NCBI RefSeq assembly: GCF_005281835.1
Contig: NZ_RZIS01000001.1
Span: 786,351 to 850,350, forward strand
From: Vibrio profundi
GTDB taxonomy: Bacteria > Pseudomonadota > Gammaproteobacteria > Enterobacterales > Vibrionaceae
DNA: 64,000 nucleotides
Direction: 5' to 3'
Shown here: positions 53,903-62,990 of the stretch, piece after piece
Numbering within the stretch: the first letter of the stretch is position 1
Layout of the letters: each line of letters starts with the position of its first letter
Translations under genes and position numbers: made by a program
Notes under the pieces: model-generated
Seen by the model: only the letters and a program-made list of their open reading frames with translations
Told to the model about the DNA's origin: nothing
Database searches by the model: none

Positions 53903-55501
53903 ATGGATCCAGTAAAGGATATCTATAGTATTGAGAATACAGATTACACTGTAGGCCAGGATAACGTGCAAAAATGGGGCTTTGATGTTCATAACCCTGT
54001 TTTTGGTATCAGTGCTGGTGTGATCATTTTGTTTTTAGTTGCTTTGCTTGTAGCTGATGCAGATACAGCCAAAGCCGCTTTGGACGGAATTAAATGGCAA
54101 GTGATTGGTAACTTCGATGGCTTGTTCATGTGGTCGGCAAACTTATTCGTTTTCTTCTGTTTTGCGTTAATTGTTTCACCGTATGGCAAGATTCGTATTG
54201 GTGGTGATGACGCGAAATCAGAGCACTCCAACCTGTCATGGATGTCGATGTTATTTGCTTCAGGTATGGGCATTGGCTTGATGTTCTGGGGAGTTGCAGA
54301 ACCCGTTGCTTATTTCACGGGTTGGTACGAAACTCCGCTTGGTGTTGAAGCCCACTCAGCTGAAGCGGCTAAGCTTGCATTGGGTGCTACCATTTATAAC
54401 TGGGGTTTACACGGCTGGGCTATCTACGCAGTTGTTGCTCTATCTCTTGCATTCTTCACTTTCAATAAAGGTTTACCTCTATCCATCCGTTCAATCTTCT
54501 ACCCTTTGCTAGGAGATAGAGCTTGGGGTTGGTTCGGCCACTTTGTGGATATCGTAGCGGTTTTGGCGACCTTATTCGGATTGGCAACTTCGCTAGGTTT
54601 AGGAGCACAACAAGCGGCAAGCGGCATTAATCACGTATTTGGGACCGAAGGTGGTATTGGTATGCAGATCGGTGTGATCGCATTCGTTACTAGCTTGGCC
54701 ATTATCTCTGTGATTCGTGGTATTGAAGGTGGTGTAAAAGTCCTCAGTAACGTGAATATGCTTGTGGCATTGGCATTACTGGTTTTTGTAATCATTGCTG
54801 GTGGCGCCGTAGCGCTTGGTTCTATTCCAACGGCATTGATGGGTTACATCGAAAACTTTATTCCATTGAGTAATCCTCACGGTCGTGAAGATGAAACTTG
54901 GATGCACGGCTGGACAGTATTCTACTGGGCTTGGTGGATTTCATGGTCACCATTCGTAGGGATGTTCATCGCTCGTATTTCTAAAGGTCGTACGATTCGC
55001 GAATTTATGATTGCGGTGCTGTTTATTCCGACATCAGTAATCGTTATTTGGATGGCAGTATTTGGTGGCATTGCGATTGACCAAGTTATCAATCAAGTCG
55101 GCGAAATTGGTACAAATGGATTGAAAGATATTACGCTTTCTCTATTCCATACCTACGATGCACTTCCAATGAGCTCAGTGCTGTCGGTTGTGTCTATTGT
55201 TCTGATCATGGTGTTCTTTATTACCTCTTCAGACTCTGGTTCATTGGTGATCGATAGTATTACTTCTGGCGGCAAGGTGGATGCTCCGGTACCTCAGCGT
55301 ATCTTCTGGGCTGCAATTGAAGGCGCTATTGCTGCAGTATTATTATGGGTTGGTGGTACAGAATCCATCCAAGCACTTCAAGCGGGTACAGTATCCATGG
55401 CGTTGCCGTTTACCGTTATTCTGCTGTTGATGTGTTGGAGTTTATTACTCGGACTGCGCTCTGAAAGTCAGTTGGCGAGATATAATCAAGCCGCTAACTA
55501 A
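53903..55501 (+). CDS. BCCT-family transporter 1
   Basis: The 532 residues have about 12 membrane helices. The BCCT signature is WTVFYWAWWISWSPFVGMFIARIS, with an aromatic substrate box. Family members take up glycine betaine, choline or carnitine with sodium. N-terminal residues (IENTDYTVGQDNVQKWG) are nearly identical to the next paralogue, and the two form a tandem pair. An AGAGGGAC ribosome site precedes the ATG. Exact substrate is unknown. Confidence 0.93.
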   Translation: MDPVKDIYSIENTDYTVGQDNVQKWGFDVHNPVFGISAGVIILFLVALLVADADTAKAALDGIKWQVIGNFDGLFMWSANLFVFFCFALIVSPYGKIRIGGDDAKSEHSNLSWMSMLFASGMGIGLMFWGVAEPVAYFTGWYETPLGVEAHSAEAAKLALGATIYNWGLHGWAIYAVVALSLAFFTFNKGLPLSIRSIFYPLLGDRAWGWFGHFVDIVAVLATLFGLATSLGLGAQQAASGINHVFGTEGGIGMQIGVIAFVTSLAIISVIRGIEGGVKVLSNVNMLVALALLVFVIIAGGAVALGSIPTALMGYIENFIPLSNPHGREDETWMHGWTVFYWAWWISWSPFVGMFIARISKGRTIREFMIAVLFIPTSVIVIWMAVFGGIAIDQVINQVGEIGTNGLKDITLSLFHTYDALPMSSVLSVVSIVLIMVFFITSSDSGSLVIDSITSGGKVDAPVPQRIFWAAIEGAIAAVLLWVGGTESIQALQAGTVSMALPFTVILLLMCWSLLLGLRSESQLARYNQAAN

Positions 55502-55513
55502 TGATTAAATAAT

Positions 55514-55539
55514 AAAGACCAGCGAGAGCTGGTCTTTTT
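55514..55539 (+). terminator. Terminator of BCCT gene 1
   Basis: AAGACCAGC (55515-55523), gaga, GCTGGTCTT (55528-55536), then T. It shows the two BCCT genes are separate transcripts, with a new promoter before the second. Confidence 0.92.
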
Positions 55540-55747
55540 GTATGCACACACTATATGAAGATTGGTTTAATTTTCAGCGAACTAGTCGCCCTTTACTGAA
55601 ATAGATGACGCGATCTGCTAAAGTAAACTAATCCAAGTAATTGAATTATTGTTAGAACAGCTCCTAGATCTTGGTAGTTGAAATAAAGAGTGTTCGCTAG
55701 CTAGCAATATATAAAGGGATATTTGCGATATTCTGTAGAGAGGAATA

Positions 55748-57319
55748 ATGACTAAAGGTATAGATAAATACAGTATCGATAGTACCGATTACACCGTCGG
55801 GCAAGATAATGTACAGAAATGGGGTATTGACGTACACAACCCTGTTTTTGGGATTAGTGCAGGTTTAATTGCACTGTTTTTGATTGGTGTATTGGTTACG
55901 GATACTGCGTCAGCAAAAGCGGCATTAGATGGAATTAAAGGTCAGATTATCAACTCTTTTGATTGGTTGTTTATCTGGTCCGGTAACATTTTCGTGATCT
56001 TCTGCTTAGGCTTAATAGTCTCTCCGTTTGGTAAGATACGCCTTGGTGGTGTTGACGCAACGGCCGATTATTCATTCATGTCTTGGCTGTCTATGTTATT
56101 CGCAGCTGGTATGGGTATTGGCCTAATGTTCTGGAGTGTTGCTGAGCCTGCGGCATACTTTACGGGCTGGTTTGAAACACCATTAGGCGTAGAGCCAAAC
56201 ACGCCTGAAGCGGCACGCTTGGCATTGGGCGCGACTATGTACCACTGGGGGCTTCACCCTTGGGCTATCTACGGTGTGGTTGCACTTTCACTAGCATTCT
56301 TTACGTACAATAAAGGCCTACCGCTTTCTATTCGTTCTATTTTCTACCCAATTTTAGGTGATAGAGCATGGGGTTGGGCAGGTCATATCGTTGATATACT
56401 AGCAGTATTGGCAACACTGTTTGGCCTTGCAACTTCCCTAGGTCTAGGTGCGCAGCAGGCTGCAAGTGGTATTCAGCATGTTTTCGGTATTGAATCAGGT
56501 TTAGGCCTACAAGTTGTCGTGATCGCGGTTGTTACATTATTAGCGGTTGTGTCAGTTTTACGCGGCATTGATGGTGGTGTGAAAATCATCAGTAACATCA
56601 ACATGCTAGTCGCATTTTTGCTGTTGGGCTTAGTCGCGTTAATTGGCTACGCAGTCACTTTCGGTTCAATCCCGACAACCTTGATGGCGTACATTGAGAA
56701 TATCATTCCGCTAAGTAACCCACATGGTCGTGAAGATGAAGCATGGTTACATGGCTGGACAGTATTCTACTGGGCTTGGTGGATTTCATGGTCGCCATTT
56801 GTAGGTATGTTTATCGCTCGTGTTTCTAAAGGCCGTACGGTTCGTGAATTTATTACCGCGGTACTTATTGTTCCAACTACTGTAACGATTGTGTGGATGT
56901 CGGTATTTGGTGGCCTTGCGATTGACCAAATCATTAATGGTGTAGGTGAGTTAGGCTCAAAAGGTCTGACTGATATTTCACTAGCTATGTTCCAAATGTT
57001 TGATGCTCTGCCGTTTGGCACAATGCTTTCAATCATTGCGATTGTTCTAGTACTGGTATTCTTTATTACCTCATCGGATTCTGGCTCATTAGTTATCGAT
57101 AGCATCACTGCGGGTGGTAAAGTTGATACACCAGTTCTACAGAGAGTATTCTGGGCCTTCTTAGAAGGTGCAATTGCGGTTGCTCTATTATGGGTTGGCG
57201 GTACAGAAGCCGTTCAGGCGCTCCAAGCTGGGGCTATTTCTACAGCATTACCATTCACGATCATTTTATTACTGATGTGTGTGAGTTTATTAATGGGCAT
57301 GCGTACAGAAAAACGTTAA
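55748..57319 (+). CDS. BCCT-family transporter 2
   Basis: This 523-residue close paralogue of the preceding gene has the same N-terminal TDYTVGQDNVQKWG and the same WTVFYWAWWISWSPFVGMF helix. Differences concentrate in the second quarter and the tail. It belongs to the sodium-coupled quaternary amine carrier family. A GAGAGGAAT ribosome site and an independent upstream region (about 240 bp) suggest separate control. Confidence 0.93.
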   Translation: MTKGIDKYSIDSTDYTVGQDNVQKWGIDVHNPVFGISAGLIALFLIGVLVTDTASAKAALDGIKGQIINSFDWLFIWSGNIFVIFCLGLIVSPFGKIRLGGVDATADYSFMSWLSMLFAAGMGIGLMFWSVAEPAAYFTGWFETPLGVEPNTPEAARLALGATMYHWGLHPWAIYGVVALSLAFFTYNKGLPLSIRSIFYPILGDRAWGWAGHIVDILAVLATLFGLATSLGLGAQQAASGIQHVFGIESGLGLQVVVIAVVTLLAVVSVLRGIDGGVKIISNINMLVAFLLLGLVALIGYAVTFGSIPTTLMAYIENIIPLSNPHGREDEAWLHGWTVFYWAWWISWSPFVGMFIARVSKGRTVREFITAVLIVPTTVTIVWMSVFGGLAIDQIINGVGELGSKGLTDISLAMFQMFDALPFGTMLSIIAIVLVLVFFITSSDSGSLVIDSITAGGKVDTPVLQRVFWAFLEGAIAVALLWVGGTEAVQALQAGAISTALPFTIILLLMCVSLLMGMRTEKR

Positions 57320-57344
57320 TAAATTTGAATGAATTAGCGAATTT

Positions 57345-57373
57345 AAAGGACGAATTTATATTCGTCCTTTTTT
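57345..57373 (+). terminator. Terminator of BCCT gene 2
   Basis: AAAGGACGAA (57345-57354), tttata, TTCGTCCTTT (57361-57370), then three further T. It lies about 25 bp after the stop. Confidence 0.9.
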
Positions 57374-57557
57374 ATATCTATAGATAAATAAACCGAACTT
57401 AGAACGGTCTTAATTTTGACGTTCGACGGGCTTTTGTCACTATTTAATGCCGAAATAACAAAAGCTTAGCTAAGTATTTTATTTGTACAAAACTGCTCGA
57501 TATTGCTACTTAGATTGGTTAGTATTCGCCTGATCTTCCCTTATTTGCGAAATTACT

Positions 57558-59441
57558 ATGAAACTCACACTTAAACAAAAGTTGATTGGCGCGAGCCTTT
57601 CGGCGGTTGTATTGATGGCGACGGCTTTAACTTGGCTATCGGCTACCCAGCTTTTCGAACAGACTCGAAGTGGCGTTTACCTACGTGCAGAAAGCGTATC
57701 AGCTGCTGCGTCAGAAGGTATAAAAAACTGGATTGATATTCGTAAAGATATTGCGACTGCGTTCAACGACTTTTCTCAAGAACCTGATTTAGTGCCTTAC
57801 TTGAAGCAAGCTCGTGTTGCTGGTGGATTCGATGATATCTTCATGGGTACACCACAAGGTGATATGCACCGTTCACACCCTGAGCGTAATCGTGCTGATT
57901 ACGATCCTCGCCAACGCCCTTGGTACATTGATGCGAACAGTGCGGGTAAGCAAATCATCACAACTGCTTACCAAGATGCGATTACCAATGCGCTGCTAGT
58001 AACGATCGCTGAACCACTTCGCCGTAACGGTCAGTTAGTGGGTGTTGTGGGTGCTGACGTACTAATTGATCAATTGATCAACGATGTAATTAGCTTAGAT
58101 GTAGGTGACAACGCATACGCGATGCTGATTGATGCACAAGACGGTACGTTCTTAGCGCACCCGAACAAATCTCTAATTCTTAAGCCAGTAGATGAACTAT
58201 CACGTGATATGTCGATGCCTGTTATTGAGCAAGCGATTCGTGGTAGTAACATTGAAGTGATCAACGAAAATGGCAAAGAGAAGTTACTTTACTTCACTAA
58301 GGTAAAAGGGACTGATTGGATCTTTGGTATCCAAATGGACCGCGAAACTGAAGAATCTAACCACGCATCACTATTGTCACAGTTAATCACGACGGCTGTG
58401 ATCATCACTCTTATTGTGATTGTGTTGGTATCATGGTTAGTAAGTTTCCTATTCCGCGACCTAAAACGTGTGTCTGATGCACTAGAAGAAATCGCATCGG
58501 GTGAAGCAGATCTAACTCAACGTTTAGAGCCTAAGAGCAATGATGAAGTCGGTCAGTTGGCGACAAGTTTTAACCGTTTCGTTGGCAATATGCACCACAT
58601 GGTCGTTAAGCTAAGTGAAGTTTCTGCTGCTCTTTCGGAGCAATCTAAACTGACTGCATCTCAAGCTGAAGAGCGTAGTGCACGTATTCGTTTGCAGCAA
58701 GATGAAATCAACATGGTGGCAACTGCAGTAAATGAAATGGCAGCGGCGACACAAGAGATTGCGGGTAACGCAGACCACACAGCTCAAAGCTCATCTGAAG
58801 CGGTTGGCGCTTGTGTTCACGGTGCAGACCAAGTGACACAAACTCAAAGCTCTATTCAGAATCTAGCTGAAGAGGTGCAAGTAGCGACTAACGTGATTCA
58901 AGAGCTTGAAGAGCACGGTAACAGCATCAACACTATCTTGGCGAATATTCAAGGTATTGCTGAGCAAACGAACTTACTAGCATTGAATGCAGCAATTGAA
59001 GCGGCTCGTGCGGGTGAGCAAGGTCGTGGTTTTGCCGTGGTTGCTGATGAAGTTCGCGTTCTTAGCCAGCGTACACATGGTTCGACGCAAGAAATTCAAC
59101 AAACGATTGAATTGCTACAAGGCACGACGGGTAAAGCAGTTGGCATTATGGATGATAGCCGTAATCTAGCGGGCACCAGTGTTGATGACGCGAACTCTGC
59201 GGCAGCGAGCTTGACCCAGATTCATGCAGCGGTAGAACGTATCAGTGATATGGCAATGCAGATTGCTTCAGCGGCGGAAGAGCAAGCTTCGGTAACCTCT
59301 GAGATCACCCGAAATACTGAAGGGATCCGTGATGTATCTAACGAGCTAGCAACAGAAGCACATGACGCGGCAAATCAGGCGTCTCAGCTGTCTGAGCTTT
59401 CTCACGAGCTAGAGCAAGAAATTCGACGCTTTAAGCTGTAA
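57558..59441 (+). CDS. Methyl-accepting chemotaxis protein, dCache type
   Basis: The 627 residues have a membrane helix (about 10-30) and a periplasmic Cache domain ([31 protein letters not shown]; about 35-270). A second helix (about 275-298) and HAMP follow, then the long cytoplasmic coiled coil with hairpin tip [20 protein letters not shown]. It senses a periplasmic ligand and signals to CheA. The dCache class often binds amino acids or similar; its place after TRAP/BCCT genes is suggestive. Confidence 0.94.
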   Translation: MKLTLKQKLIGASLSAVVLMATALTWLSATQLFEQTRSGVYLRAESVSAAASEGIKNWIDIRKDIATAFNDFSQEPDLVPYLKQARVAGGFDDIFMGTPQGDMHRSHPERNRADYDPRQRPWYIDANSAGKQIITTAYQDAITNALLVTIAEPLRRNGQLVGVVGADVLIDQLINDVISLDVGDNAYAMLIDAQDGTFLAHPNKSLILKPVDELSRDMSMPVIEQAIRGSNIEVINENGKEKLLYFTKVKGTDWIFGIQMDRETEESNHASLLSQLITTAVIITLIVIVLVSWLVSFLFRDLKRVSDALEEIASGEADLTQRLEPKSNDEVGQLATSFNRFVGNMHHMVVKLSEVSAALSEQSKLTASQAEERSARIRLQQDEINMVATAVNEMAAATQEIAGNADHTAQSSSEAVGACVHGADQVTQTQSSIQNLAEEVQVATNVIQELEEHGNSINTILANIQGIAEQTNLLALNAAIEAARAGEQGRGFAVVADEVRVLSQRTHGSTQEIQQTIELLQGTTGKAVGIMDDSRNLAGTSVDDANSAAASLTQIHAAVERISDMAMQIASAAEEQASVTSEITRNTEGIRDVSNELATEAHDAANQASQLSELSHELEQEIRRFKL

Positions 59442-59486
59442 AACACGAGACAGAGCCATTGACCTAGTAGTGAATGGCTTAGGTAT

Positions 59487-59514
59487 AAAAAAGGAGCCAA
59501 TTGGCTCCTTTTTT
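59487..59514. terminator. Bidirectional terminator between chemoreceptor and exonuclease genes
   Basis: AAAAAAGGAGCCAA is followed at once by its exact complement up to 59514, a perfect 28-bp palindrome with T runs on both strands. It serves the convergent chemoreceptor and exonuclease genes. Confidence 0.93.
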
Positions 59515-59528
59515 ATTGGTTAGCATAA

Positions 59529-60245
59529 CTACAGCCAAAGGCTTTTGATTGGTACACTCGGTTCATAATGATGTGCGATTTGAGCCTGTAATAATTCAGC
59601 GGTAGCAATCGCGTCGGTTAAAGCATGATGTGGTGTGTAATCAGGGAGGCTGTAACGCCTTCTGCTTTGCCCTAAACGAACTGAGCCGGGGCTCTTACCT
59701 TTCAGTTTGTTCCATAGCCCTCCAGCGAGCTTATGCTGAATGTTAGATTCAATTTCAAGCGTATCTAACACAGGAAACTCAATCCCTTCATTAATTCGCA
59801 CTTTCAACGCATTATTGAGGAAGTCACGTTCAATACGACGATAATGTACCACCATCACATAACCAGATAGTGCTTCTAGAACGTCATCTAGCACTTCATT
59901 TAGGTCGGGGGCATCCAAAATGTCGTTATGCGTAATACCGTGAATAACCACCGATTCTTCTTCAAGCTTTTGCCTCGGTCGGATTGTCCAGTGCCTGGCT
60001 TGTTTTAGGTAGATTCGGTTTAAGCTGAAAGGCACTACACCAATAGTGATAATGTCATCCTTTTTAGCGTCGAGGCCTGTCGTTTCGAAATCGACCGCTA
60101 GGAAAGTTACATCCGAAATCGGTGTGTCTGGGCTTGGTAAGCTGTGCGAATAAAACTGCTTTAAACGCTCATCTTTGCAACGCTCTAATTTCTGCTGAAA
60201 CTTGAACGGCCAATCGATAGCGGGAGACTTAAATATTCTATTCAT
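59529..60245 (-). CDS. 3'-5' exonuclease, DnaQ/PolC-type DEDDh
   Basis: The 238 residues carry acidic motifs AVDFETTGLDAKKDD (I), the middle HGITHNDILDA, and HHALTDAIATAELL (III), giving a DEDDh nuclease. It resembles DNA polymerase III epsilon-type proteins found next to DUF294/CBS proteins, as here, with a 5-bp gap. The pair is widespread in proteobacteria; the role is not clear. Confidence 0.86.
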   Translation of the reverse strand: MNRIFKSPAIDWPFKFQQKLERCKDERLKQFYSHSLPSPDTPISDVTFLAVDFETTGLDAKKDDIITIGVVPFSLNRIYLKQARHWTIRPRQKLEEESVVIHGITHNDILDAPDLNEVLDDVLEALSGYVMVVHYRRIERDFLNNALKVRINEGIEFPVLDTLEIESNIQHKLAGGLWNKLKGKSPGSVRLGQSRRRYSLPDYTPHHALTDAIATAELLQAQIAHHYEPSVPIKSLWL

Positions 60246-60250
60246 ACCGG

Positions 60251-62140
60251 CTACTTAAAGTTGTTGTTAGCTTGGTAACGGAACTTAAGGAAATTCTGAG
60301 CATTACTCAAAATTTGGAACGCATCTTTAAGGTTACGACGCTCAAAGTCAGACAGGTTCTCTGGCTCAATGTTGTTATCAGGATCGATTTGGTTATCGAC
60401 ATCCAGCGCTTGGTGGCGAATACGAACCATAGAGATAAACTCCATTGCGTCTTTCAAGTCCTGCGCTCGGCCTTTCGGGAGTATCCCTGCATCCAAAATA
60501 TCATCCAAGCGTTCAAATGAGTTTTTAGAACGAGAGGCAACGGCAAGTGAATGGACACGGATTAAGTCTGCAAGCGGTGCAGTGCCACGGCGTTTCAAAT
60601 TGATTGAGTTATTGTGGCGGCCATCTTTCTCCATTACGAAATCTTTAAAGAAACCGAGCGGTGGGGTTCGATTTAGAGCATTGCGAGCTAAACAAGCCAA
60701 GAAGCGGTTGTTTTTACGTGAACGTCGTACAATGAAGCTGTTCAGTTGCTCTGCCCATTTTAGTCGACCAAATACGCCATCTAAATCAAAGAAAATAGAG
60801 GCGTTCAATAGCGCTTTCGGATTTGGATCGTCAATCCAGTCAGAGAAACACTCTTCCCACTCTCGACGCGTCATACGCCATGTCGGGTTGGTCGCCATAA
60901 TATCGCCTGTACAGTAGCTATAACCGCATTGATCCAATCCGTCACATACGAACTTAGCAAGCGCTTCAAAGTAAGCGTTATGCTTCTCTGGTTTGTAGGT
61001 GTCGTCCAGAATGATGGCATTATCTTGGTCGGTGACAAGCAGTTGTTCGTCGCGTCCCATGGAACCTAATGCCAAGAAGCAATATGGGATCGGTGGGGGA
61101 CCAAGTGATTCTTCCGCAAGCTCTATAATACGTTGTTTAAAGCTTCGGCCAATAACCGACATCGCACTGCCGACCATGTGGGCATTGGCATCTTCGTTGA
61201 CAAGGCGGACGAAGCTGTCTTTGACTTGCTCCGAAACGGTTTTCAAATCTTCAATTGATTGTTGCTGGAAAATACTACTTACCAACAGCAGCGAGTTTTG
61301 TGATTCGTAGCGAACAATATCGGTAGTTTCGATGATCCCAATTGGCTTACGATCTTTTAGCACTGGTAAGTGGTGAACGTTATAACGAAGCATTGTCAGC
61401 ATGGCTTCGTAGACGTAAGCGTTATGGTCGAGTGAAATTACCTCACTGGTCATCACGCTCGATACTTCGTCATTCGGATCTAATCCTTGGGCTAATACGC
61501 GCGTGCACAAATCACGGTCGGTAATGATGCCTATCACGGGCGTTGAATCATCTTCTTCATCTTCAACGATATCTGGGTCAAGGATCAAAAGTGAAGAAAC
61601 GTTTTCTTCCGCCATGATAGTTGCCGCTTGCTGAATGGTTCGTGTTTTTTCAATGACAGGAGCATCGCGGTGCAATAAGGTTTTCACCTTAGAAGTTGTT
61701 AAGTCGTTAGCATCGTTGTTGTCTGAGATGGCTTGGCGTAGACGGGCGTTGTCTTCAACTTCAACGAAATCAGCGAACGTGTCGTGATTTTCATACAGGT
61801 CTTGGAACACTTCTTCGGGAATGCAGTAAAGGAGCGTGTCTTCAATTGCCGTAACTGGGAAGCGAACTTTATTGTTTGTAAGTAGGCCCATTTGACCGAA
61901 TAAGTCACCTTCGTCTAGGCGGTTATAAAGTTCGCCTTTTCTACGATATACCTCGACTTCACCACTACGCACCACGTAAAGGTCATTTATCTGATCGCCA
62001 AAGTGGATGATAGGCGTGCCTTGGCGGTAATAGCTGATTTCGACACTTTTGGTCACACTAGCAAGAGCGTCTTCAGGGAGTTCATTGAAAGGGGGATATT
62101 GTGCGAGAAAATTCTGAATTTCTAATAGCTCAGCTTCCAT
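60251..62140 (-). CDS. cNMP-binding / CBS / DUF294 nucleotidyltransferase-like protein
   Basis: The 629 residues comprise a cyclic-nucleotide-binding fold (about 10-130, GDLFGQMGLLTNNKVRFPV), a CBS pair (about 150-290, ITDRDLCTRVL, IIETTDIVRYE), and a DUF294 domain with GSMGRDEQLLVTDQDNAII, a nucleotidyltransferase GS...DxD pattern. The C-terminal helical part closes it. It probably senses nucleotides and works with the adjacent exonuclease. Cellular function is uncertain. Confidence 0.88.
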   Translation of the reverse strand: MEAELLEIQNFLAQYPPFNELPEDALASVTKSVEISYYRQGTPIIHFGDQINDLYVVRSGEVEVYRRKGELYNRLDEGDLFGQMGLLTNNKVRFPVTAIEDTLLYCIPEEVFQDLYENHDTFADFVEVEDNARLRQAISDNNDANDLTTSKVKTLLHRDAPVIEKTRTIQQAATIMAEENVSSLLILDPDIVEDEEDDSTPVIGIITDRDLCTRVLAQGLDPNDEVSSVMTSEVISLDHNAYVYEAMLTMLRYNVHHLPVLKDRKPIGIIETTDIVRYESQNSLLLVSSIFQQQSIEDLKTVSEQVKDSFVRLVNEDANAHMVGSAMSVIGRSFKQRIIELAEESLGPPPIPYCFLALGSMGRDEQLLVTDQDNAIILDDTYKPEKHNAYFEALAKFVCDGLDQCGYSYCTGDIMATNPTWRMTRREWEECFSDWIDDPNPKALLNASIFFDLDGVFGRLKWAEQLNSFIVRRSRKNNRFLACLARNALNRTPPLGFFKDFVMEKDGRHNNSINLKRRGTAPLADLIRVHSLAVASRSKNSFERLDDILDAGILPKGRAQDLKDAMEFISMVRIRHQALDVDNQIDPDNNIEPENLSDFERRNLKDAFQILSNAQNFLKFRYQANNNFK

Positions 62141-62299
62141 AGTGGGCTTCCATAGATTGGTATGTTTTCATGGTACAACATTTGCCAATTTTTTTCCGTG
62201 ATGATTCAAGCTGTGAGCGAAAACCTTTTTAAAGTCTTATGGATAGACTAGTATTTTATAATTGCGAGTCAGTAAATGTATCGGTTGATGAGGTGGCGA

Positions 62300-62923
62300 A
62301 TGTTGAAGTACGGTTTGGTTCCGGTTTTAGTCGGTTTTTCTTCTAGCCTATTGGCAAACTCATTGCCATCTGAGATCTTGGATTATAACCACGTATATGC
62401 TTCTGCTGGCTCGGGAAGCTTGAATGAAGATGCGGGTGGGAATAACAACGCTTCAATCTTTTCATTGGGGTTAAGCCATGAAATGACGGACAAATGGCTT
62501 ATTCTGGGTGATTATGCAGCGAGATTTGTGCATCCAAATGAGAGTACAACTCGGACCGATACATTGATGGGCGGAGTCGGCTATAAATACCGTATCGACC
62601 AGGATTTTGATTTTGTGGCGTCTTACCTGCTAGGCGTGACGAAGTCGAAAGCTGAACTTAACGAGAGCAATGTTACTTTATCTTCAGAAACTGAATTCAT
62701 TCACGGTGCTAAGATCGCGTTGAATTATGGTTTCTCTCGGACTTGGATTGCGAATGGGAGTATTCAATTCAATAGAAGTGACCTGTTTGATGAAGAAGTG
62801 TATCACGCAGGTTTACGTTATTTGGTAACGCCTAAATTTGCTGTGGGTGGTTTTTATAATCACCGCAATGGTAGTGAAGATCGAACTAATGAACTAGGCG
62901 TAAACTTTCTTCTAGAATATTAA
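62300..62923 (+). CDS. Outer-membrane beta-barrel protein
   Basis: The ATG at 62300 after GAGGTGG gives 207 residues with a signal peptide (LKYGLVPVLVGFSSSLLA). The rest alternates hydrophobic and polar residues in barrel-like strands (ASIFSLGLSHEM, LMGGVGYKYRI, FAVGGFYNHR) and ends NELGVNFLLEY, with a final aromatic. An outer-membrane porin-like or OmpA-barrel fold is inferred. The frame extends to 62276. Confidence 0.72.
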   Translation: MLKYGLVPVLVGFSSSLLANSLPSEILDYNHVYASAGSGSLNEDAGGNNNASIFSLGLSHEMTDKWLILGDYAARFVHPNESTTRTDTLMGGVGYKYRIDQDFDFVASYLLGVTKSKAELNESNVTLSSETEFIHGAKIALNYGFSRTWIANGSIQFNRSDLFDEEVYHAGLRYLVTPKFAVGGFYNHRNGSEDRTNELGVNFLLEY

Positions 62924-62945
62924 GCGCGCCAGAAACGATTGATAC

Positions 62946-62974
62946 AAAAAAGCCAGCATTATGCTGGCTTTTTT
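62946..62974. terminator. Bidirectional terminator
   Basis: AAAAAAGCCAGCAT (62946-62959) and its complement ATGCTGGCTTTTTT (62961-62974). It separates the outer-membrane protein gene from the convergent aminotransferase. Confidence 0.92.
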
Positions 62975-62990
62975 CGGATTGGACAGTGCA

